Of a stretch of DNA of 10,002 nt, positions 6,218 to 10,002 are shown in pieces. The notes beneath the pieces are model-generated. The model was given only the letters and a program-made list of their open reading frames with translations. It was not told where the DNA came from and did not search any database. Positions within the stretch are counted from its first letter, which is position 1; every line of letters begins with the position of its first letter. The stretch covers positions 1 to 10,002 of the forward strand of contig CAZFME010000083.1 in NCBI GenBank assembly GCA_964520055.1, given 5' to 3'. Source of the stretch: DUNY01 sp964520055. GTDB taxonomy: Bacteria; Bacillota; Thermosediminibacteria; Thermosediminibacterales; Tepidanaerobacteraceae. A program made the position numbers and the translations under genes.

Positions 6218-8212
6218 TTATAAGCTATCAAAAAGTCCTGAAACATCGATAATCAGGCTAACTTTTCCGTCTCCCATAACTGTACACCCTGAAATTCCTC
6301 TAACATTTTTTATGTATTTGGGTATCGCTTTTACGACTACTTGTTGTGCTCCTAATATTTCATCTGCGAAAAGGCACATAACCCTAGACTCGTTTTCAAC
6401 AGCAACAATGATTCCCTCCTCCAAATTGGCTGTATCTGGCTGCACCTTGAAGAATTCATACAGTCTTACAACAGAGCAGCAGTTCCCCCTAAACATAATC
6501 ATCTCACTATTATTGGTTTCATCCCTTATAACGATTGATTTCCGAACCTTAAAAGATTCTTTTATTGCGGTTATTGGAATAATAAAGATAGATTTACCTA
6601 CCCGTACTTTCATTCCATCTATGATTGCAAGAGTTAAGGGGATTTTTATAGATATTGTAGTTCCAATCCCAAATGAGCTATCAACTTGAACAGTGCCCCC
6701 GATTTCTTCAATGTTTTTATGCACCACATCCATTCCTACACCCCTGCCAGAAAACTCAGTTGCTTCTTGCTTAGTGGAAAATCCCGCCGTAAAAATGTGA
6801 GAATAGATTTCACGATCTGTAAGCTCATTTCCAGTTTCCTTTAAAAGCCCCTGTTGTTTAGCTTTTTGCAATATGTTTTTCTTGTCAAGCCCTTTTCCGT
6901 CATCACTTATGATAATCCATACGTATCCACCCTCATTCTTTGCTTCCAGGGTAATTTTGCCTATCGGAGGTTTACCTTTACTTACTCTTTCTTCAATAGG
7001 CTCAATACCATGATCCATTGCATTCCGTATTAGATGAATAAGAGGATCGGATAAATGCTCAATGATATTCTTGTCAACTTCGGTTTCTTCCCCAATAATT
7101 TCTAAATTTACTTCTTTACCGAGCTTTTTCCCCATATCTCTTACTATTCGGTGCATTTTCTGAAATGTAATTGCTAAAGGCACCATACGAATGGACATAA
7201 TGGCATCCTGCATCTCATTAGTCACTTTCTGAAGCTGTCGTGATGCTTTATTGAAGCTATCTAAAGCAAGCTTCTCCAATTCAGGGTTCTGAATAACCAT
7301 AGCCTGTGAGATAACCAGTTCACCCATCAGATCCATTAATCTATCAAGTTTGGATACATTGACACTTATCATGCTCTGTTTTACAGTTAATTGGTTATTC
7401 TCCTGGTCAGAATCATTATTTGCTTTAGAAAATCCATTCGTTTTTCTTGAACTGATTCTCTCAAGTTTTATGTCTTTCATAAAAAGGGTATTTGATAGCA
7501 GTGCTTTAATATCATCAATACAGAGGTCAGTACAAAACTGTATTTCAAAACCGCTTTTTCTTATGAATTCAATAGTTCCCTGGCTATCAATGATATCTGC
7601 CGGAAAGTAACTTATAATATCTGCAACTTTTTCTAAATTGTGTACAATGTTAAAAGCTCTGATATTCTCCATTTCACAACCATCTTCAAAGAATACCAAA
7701 GCTTTGAAACGGTTTTTTCCGGTAGCTTCATGTATTTCGTTGTTTTTTTGGCCATTTGAAACAATACTCTTGGTTTCCTGGTTCGGTAAGCTCTTTTTGC
7801 TTTTTAATAAAGAAATAAATTCTTTTATCTCCTGTACAATTTTCGACACATCACTATCAGGATTAGACCCTGTTTGAATCTTATTTACTTCATTTTTAAT
7901 AAAATCCGTACTTCTTAATACAATATCTGCAAGAACTGAATAATCCACTATTTTAGGGCGCTTCTCTCGCATATAGTGAAATGCATCCTCTAGAAGGTGT
8001 GAAAGTAATGCTATATTCTTAAAATCCATCATGCTGGCAGAACCCTTAATGGTATGCACGATCCTGAATATTTCATTGATATGAGCTTCAGCAGTGTTTG
8101 CCTTCTCACTGTTTAATATGATGTTTTCCAGCTGTGATAGCAGTTCAAGTGTTTCAAAAACAAAAAGATCAAGCATGGGATCATTTTCTAGACTTTCAGT
8201 CAAATCATTCAC
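6218..8212 (-). CDS. cheA: Chemotaxis sensor histidine kinase CheA
   Basis: CheA autophosphorylates under receptor control and hands the phosphoryl group to CheY and CheB. The domains appear in standard order over 664 residues: P1 Hpt (about 10-115) with phospho-acceptor H53 in IVHTIKGSASM; a P2-like response-regulator docking domain (about 168-253); P3 dimerisation (about 280-345); a P4 ATPase (about 346-525) with N box LIRNAMDHG, G1 box DDGKG (437-441), F box FTAGFST and G2 box SGRGVGMDVV; and a P5 CheW-like domain (about 526-664). All catalytic boxes are intact. The start is uncertain: GTG 8212 gives 664 aa but has no ribosome binding site in front, because the GGAG (8212-8215) overlaps the codon itself. 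TTG at 8203, in frame, lies 8 bases from that GGAG and would give 661 aa; I think it may be the real start. A mobile element inserted just upstream separates this gene from cheB. Confidence 0.95.
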   Translation of the reverse strand: MNDLTESLENDPMLDLFVFETLELLSQLENIILNSEKANTAEAHINEIFRIVHTIKGSASMMDFKNIALLSHLLEDAFHYMREKRPKIVDYSVLADIVLRSTDFIKNEVNKIQTGSNPDSDVSKIVQEIKEFISLLKSKKSLPNQETKSIVSNGQKNNEIHEATGKNRFKALVFFEDGCEMENIRAFNIVHNLEKVADIISYFPADIIDSQGTIEFIRKSGFEIQFCTDLCIDDIKALLSNTLFMKDIKLERISSRKTNGFSKANNDSDQENNQLTVKQSMISVNVSKLDRLMDLMGELVISQAMVIQNPELEKLALDSFNKASRQLQKVTNEMQDAIMSIRMVPLAITFQKMHRIVRDMGKKLGKEVNLEIIGEETEVDKNIIEHLSDPLIHLIRNAMDHGIEPIEERVSKGKPPIGKITLEAKNEGGYVWIIISDDGKGLDKKNILQKAKQQGLLKETGNELTDREIYSHIFTAGFSTKQEATEFSGRGVGMDVVHKNIEEIGGTVQVDSSFGIGTTISIKIPLTLAIIDGMKVRVGKSIFIIPITAIKESFKVRKSIVIRDETNNSEMIMFRGNCCSVVRLYEFFKVQPDTANLEEGIIVAVENESRVMCLFADEILGAQQVVVKAIPKYIKNVRGISGCTVMGDGKVSLIIDVSGLFDSL

Positions 8213-8247
8213 TCCATCGTCTTATGTTGTACTTATAGAACTTGAAA

Positions 8248-8277
8248 AATATACCATTCCCTATAATTTAATGTAAC
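8248..8277 (-). promoter_or_regulatory. Putative promoter of cheA-cheW-mcp
   Basis: On the minus strand TGGTATATT (8248-8256) is an extended -10 box and GTTACA (8272-8277) a moderate -35 box (4 of 6), 18 bp apart. The predicted start is near 8240, about 30 bases before cheA. The -35 box lies inside the 8-bp host arm of the recombinase target site, so the mobile element ends directly upstream of it. Assignment is by consensus only. Confidence 0.5.
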
Positions 8278-8284
8278 ATATTGT
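8276..8284 (+). repeat. Left core direct repeat (ACATATTGT)
   Basis: This 9-bp sequence recurs in the same orientation at 9095-9103 on the other side of the element. Its central ATATT is not palindromic, so orientation can be assigned. It is the likely strand-exchange region (attL core). Confidence 0.7.
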
Positions 8285-8299
8285 CTATAATGTTGCATT
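8283..8299 (+). repeat. Left inverted terminal repeat of the element
   Basis: The sequence is GTCTATAATGTTGCATT; its exact reverse complement stands at 9080-9096. Identity stops at once on the inner side (TTC against AAC), so 17 bp is the full length. It is the probable binding site for the recombinase. Confidence 0.9.
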
Positions 8300-8370
8300 T
8301 TCTATTTCTATAGAATCTATAATTAATGGCGTTTATTTATGGTTAATATATAAATGTAGTTCATAACTGC

Positions 8371-8399
8371 TTGATTTCATATGTAATATTTATTATAAT
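8371..8399 (+). promoter_or_regulatory. Promoter of the recombinase gene
   Basis: TTGATT (8371-8376), a 17-bp spacer and a perfect TATAAT (8394-8399) form a strong sigma-A type promoter. Transcription should start near 8406. The 5' leader then contains GTTACATT (8413-8420), a copy of the host arm of the attachment site, suggesting that the recombinase could bind there and repress itself. Confidence 0.75.
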
Positions 8400-8454
8400 T
8401 TATTATGAAATTGTTACATTAACTACTACAAATATAGCTGGAGGGAATTATTTT

Positions 8455-9015
8455 ATGACAGTAGAACCTATAAGAGATAAGAAAAAAATCAGACAAATGT
8501 ACACTTACCTAAACGGGAAGAATCCTAAATATGGCTTACTTTTTAAATTTGGGCTCAATACTGGATTAAGAATAAGTGATATTCTTCCTATCAAGGTCAG
8601 TGATATATTTAATACTAATTGGCGCTTTAAAAACCACTTAATATTAAAAGAAAAAAAGACTGGTAAGGAAAAGAAGATCAAACTCAATAATGCTTTACGC
8701 ACTTGTATACAGTCATGCGTAAAAAATCAAAAACTTTCATTTGATAGTTATTTATTTCACAGTCAAAAAGGCGGTCATATAGGAAGGGTACAAGCTTACC
8801 GCGTTTTAAAAGAAGCCGCCAATACCATTGGCGTTGAAAACTTTGGCACACATAGTCTACGCAAAACTTGGGGTTATTGGACTTATAAGGTGTCACGCTA
8901 CAATATCGGCCTTATTATGGACACCTTTAACCATAGTTCCACGAAGATTACACTCCGATACATAGGAGTAAACCAAGATCAAAAAGATGAATTGTATTCT
9001 CTCGTACAATTTTAA
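8455..9015 (+). CDS. Minimal tyrosine recombinase/integrase
   Basis: This enzyme of 186 residues should cut and rejoin the ends of the element it lies in. It is essentially a bare catalytic domain with a complete active site: R39 (NTGLRISDIL), K68 in the beta-hairpin (EKKTGKEKKIKL), H133 and R136 (THSLRKT), H160 (FNHSS, with Asn in place of the usual Gly of LGHSS) and nucleophile Y169 (LRYIG). There is no N-terminal SAM-like core-binding domain and no arm-binding domain, as in the small FimB/FimE inversion recombinases. The ATG at 8455 is chosen because GGAGGG (8440-8445) precedes it by 9 bases; the frame is open upstream to 8371 but that part codes a hydrophobic low-complexity stretch over the promoter. 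It is the only full-size gene on the plus strand. No clear terminator follows before the right end at 9096. Substrate specificity is inferred from position. Confidence 0.93.
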   Translation: MTVEPIRDKKKIRQMYTYLNGKNPKYGLLFKFGLNTGLRISDILPIKVSDIFNTNWRFKNHLILKEKKTGKEKKIKLNNALRTCIQSCVKNQKLSFDSYLFHSQKGGHIGRVQAYRVLKEAANTIGVENFGTHSLRKTWGYWTYKVSRYNIGLIMDTFNHSSTKITLRYIGVNQDQKDELYSLVQF

Positions 9016-9079
9016 AGAAATTTATGGAATTATGCAGGAATAACAGATTTCATGTCGAATAATGTAAATCATAAGAGTT

Positions 9080-9096
9080 AATGCAACATTATAGAC
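9080..9096 (-). repeat. Right inverted terminal repeat of the element
   Basis: Reads AATGCAACATTATAGAC on the plus strand, the exact reverse complement of 8283-8299. Confidence 0.9.
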
Positions 9097-9103
9097 ATAT
9101 TGT
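9095..9103 (+). repeat. Right core direct repeat (ACATATTGT)
   Basis: Second copy of the 9-bp direct repeat, in the same orientation as 8276-8284. Followed by the rest of the host arm, GTTACATT (9102-9109), the reverse complement of AATGTAAC at 8270-8277. It is the likely attR core. Confidence 0.7.
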
Positions 9104-9289
9104 TACATTTACAATTATGTAAGTTATTATACGGTTTTCCCTAATCATTAAAACTATAATCATCAGATTTTTAAGCAATATAATTGATAAAACACGGCGA
9201 AAATAGTCATCTAGTGACACTTTTTGACAATGAGTACAGCTGAACAGTCAAAACACCGCAGTGAATTGTGGCTTTGTTATACAAGCATT

Positions 9290-9343
9290 CAAACCACAAC
9301 CCCCTTTAGATACTTATAATCATCTAAAGGGGGTTGTGGTTTG
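9290..9343. repeat. Perfect 22-bp inverted repeat (hairpin, 10-nt loop)
   Basis: The left arm 9290-9311 (CAAACCACAA, five C, TTTAGAT) is the exact reverse complement of 9322-9343, with the loop ACTTATAATC between. Neither side is followed by a run of T, so it is not a standard intrinsic terminator, though it lies about 150 bp after cheB and could stop or stabilise its mRNA. A 7-bp direct repeat ACAAGCA flanks it (9281-9287 and 9346-9352), which hints at a small inserted element or a decayed IS end. Confidence 0.8.
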
Positions 9344-9453
9344 TAACAAGCAAGTTCCAGAGGGCTACTTTCAGAACCGTAAACAATTGCTCAAATATAT
9401 AGCTATACAATTTAAACAAAGAGATGCTGAAACCGCCGCTTCCTTTTTATTGG

Positions 9454-9487
9454 TTAGTATTTAGCGAAGCTTCGCCTCAAACACTAA
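9454..9487. repeat. Imperfect hairpin with GCGAAGCTTCGC palindrome just after cheB
   Basis: The centre, GCGAAGCTTCGC (9464-9475), is a perfect 12-bp palindrome. The outer parts, TTAGTATTT (9454-9462) and AAACACTAA (9479-9487), pair apart from one G-T wobble on the minus-strand RNA. It begins 5 bp past the cheB stop codon. The downstream minus-strand sequence has no T run, so a terminator role is doubtful; it may protect the 3' end of the cheB mRNA. Confidence 0.5.
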
Positions 9488-9492
9488 AACTC

Positions 9493-10002
9493 CTACTTTC
9501 TCTCAAGCTCGTCATTCAAAAAAGAATAAATAACCTGTGGTATTTCTTCCAAGGGAGCTTGTTTTTCAACTGCTCCCAAATTATAAGCAACTTTTGGCAT
9601 ACCATATACCACACTGGAGTGTTGATCCTGTCCTATCGTCCTTGCACCATTTCGCCTCATGGCAAGTAACCCTTTTGCACCATCGTAGCCCATACCTGTA
9701 AGGATAACTCCTATAGCATCCTTTCCTGCTGCGTGTGCTACCGAATTAAAAAGGACGTCAACAGATGGACAATGGCCGTTTACTTTTTCACCTTTAAGAC
9801 ATTTAATCTTATAATTTCTGCCTATTTTTTCAACTTTCATATGATAATCTCCCGGAGCAATCAATACACATCCCTGCTGAACAACATCCCCTATCTGTGC
9901 TTCTTTTACACTTAATGCCACTGAATTGTCAAGTCTCTGTGCATACATTTTAGTAAACACAGGAGGCATATGCTGGACTATAACAATCCCTGGCACATTT
10001 TT
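9493..10002 (-). CDS. cheB: Chemotaxis protein-glutamate methylesterase CheB (partial, C-terminal part)
   Basis: CheB removes methyl groups from (and deamidates) chemoreceptors to adapt the signal, and is switched on by phosphoryl transfer from CheA. The frame is open across the window edge; 169 codons and a stop are visible, all from the methylesterase catalytic domain. Catalytic His is in IVIVQHMPP and catalytic Asp in VILTGMGYDGAKGL; the Ser of the triad and any N-terminal receiver domain lie outside. Other family marks are CVLIAPGDYHM, GHCPSVDVLFNSVA and GARTIGQDQHSSVVYGMPKVA. A GTG at 9994-9996 is internal to the domain, not a start. The C-terminus (IPQVIYSFLNDELERK) is of normal length, so the gene is intact at this end. 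It reads toward cheA, from which it is now separated by about 1.28 kb containing the mobile element. Confidence 0.95.
   Translation of the reverse strand, partial: KNVPGIVIVQHMPPVFTKMYAQRLDNSVALSVKEAQIGDVVQQGCVLIAPGDYHMKVEKIGRNYKIKCLKGEKVNGHCPSVDVLFNSVAHAAGKDAIGVILTGMGYDGAKGLLAMRRNGARTIGQDQHSSVVYGMPKVAYNLGAVEKQAPLEEIPQVIYSFLNDELERK

Larger units (their letters stand above)
8283..9096 (+). mobile_element. One-gene tyrosine-recombinase element with inverted terminal repeats (814 bp)
   Basis: The segment is bounded by perfect 17-bp inverted repeats (8283-8299 and 9080-9096). Directly outside both ends is ATATT in the same orientation (8278-8282 and 9097-9101), and outside that an inverted pair of host arms, AATGTAAC (8270-8277) and GTTACATT (9102-9109). 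The interior carries one gene, a minimal tyrosine recombinase with its own promoter and ribosome binding site, and nothing else recognisable. Taking out the element with one core copy would restore arm-ATATT-arm, a palindromic site, and would leave a circle joint with 17-bp arms around the same core. This is the layout expected for integration and excision by strand exchange across a 5-bp overlap, as with the coupling sequences of conjugative transposons, but with no cargo. A promoter-inverting switch is the main alternative. The insertion splits the cheB-cheA interval. Confidence 0.75.
9110..9492. other. Spacer between cheB and the element, no confident gene
   Basis: About 380 bp. It contains a perfect 22-bp hairpin (9290-9343), a 12-bp palindrome in a larger imperfect hairpin (9454-9487), and AT-rich DNA. 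A plus-strand frame from GTG 9261 to 9464 (67 codons) has no ribosome binding site and runs straight through the hairpin, so I do not call it a gene. A second short plus-strand frame from ATG 9230 (29 codons, starting MSTAEQSKHRSELW) also lacks a ribosome binding site and ends inside the hairpin. Either may be the remnant of a degraded gene; no family is recognised. Confidence 0.5.

Noticed and set aside
8283..9096. A classical invertible promoter switch as the main reading of the inverted repeats
   Set aside because: The 5-bp core is in direct, not inverted, orientation, which favours excision. Inversion by crossover inside the identical 17-bp arms remains possible, so it is kept only as an alternative.
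9261..9464. 67-codon plus-strand frame ending QRDAETAASFLLVSI
   Set aside because: GTG start without ribosome binding site, contains the perfect hairpin, no recognised family. A gene remnant is possible but not supported.
1..10002. CRISPR arrays, tRNA or rRNA genes
   Set aside because: No regularly spaced direct repeats and no cloverleaf or rRNA-like conserved segments seen on either strand.

Overview
The window is AT-rich DNA with strong purine-rich ribosome binding sites. Its gene content (a CheA/CheW/soluble-MCP/CheY chemosensory cluster, an MFS-LuxR fusion regulator and a secreted fibronectin-III-like protein) points to an anaerobic Firmicute of class Clostridia, probably near the Ruminiclostridium/Acetivibrio group. 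That placement is an inference from style and content, not from a marker gene.

All full-size genes but one read on the minus strand, so transcription runs from high to low coordinates. Starting at the right edge: the C-terminal catalytic part of CheB (10002-9493, cut by the window edge); a spacer of about 380 bp holding a perfect 22-bp hairpin; an 814-bp insertion with its own plus-strand tyrosine recombinase; then cheA, cheW and a soluble poly-HAMP mcp in one tight run from a promoter at about 8277-8248; an intrinsic terminator; a separately insulated cheY; and a shared bidirectional terminator. Facing that terminator on the plus strand is a short transcription unit of about 87 nt (2908-2994), a candidate small RNA. 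Further left come a 12-TM MFS domain fused to a LuxR-type DNA-binding domain, two tandem intrinsic terminators, and the first 309 residues of a secreted protein that runs off the left edge.

The chemosensory genes form a coherent pathway. The cytoplasmic receptor (mcp) signals through CheW to the histidine kinase CheA, CheA phosphorylates CheY and CheB, and CheB demethylates the receptor. No cheR is seen; it may lie beyond the right edge.

The most interesting part is 8270-9109. A 186-aa tyrosine recombinase with a full catalytic set and no N-terminal DNA-binding domain sits between perfect 17-bp inverted terminal repeats. The same 5-bp core (ATATT) lies outside each terminus in direct orientation, and the flanking host arms (AATGTAAC and GTTACATT) are themselves inverted. 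Removing the element rebuilds a palindromic target site. The geometry fits a one-gene, self-excising mobile element that landed in a palindrome overlapping the -35 region of the cheA promoter.
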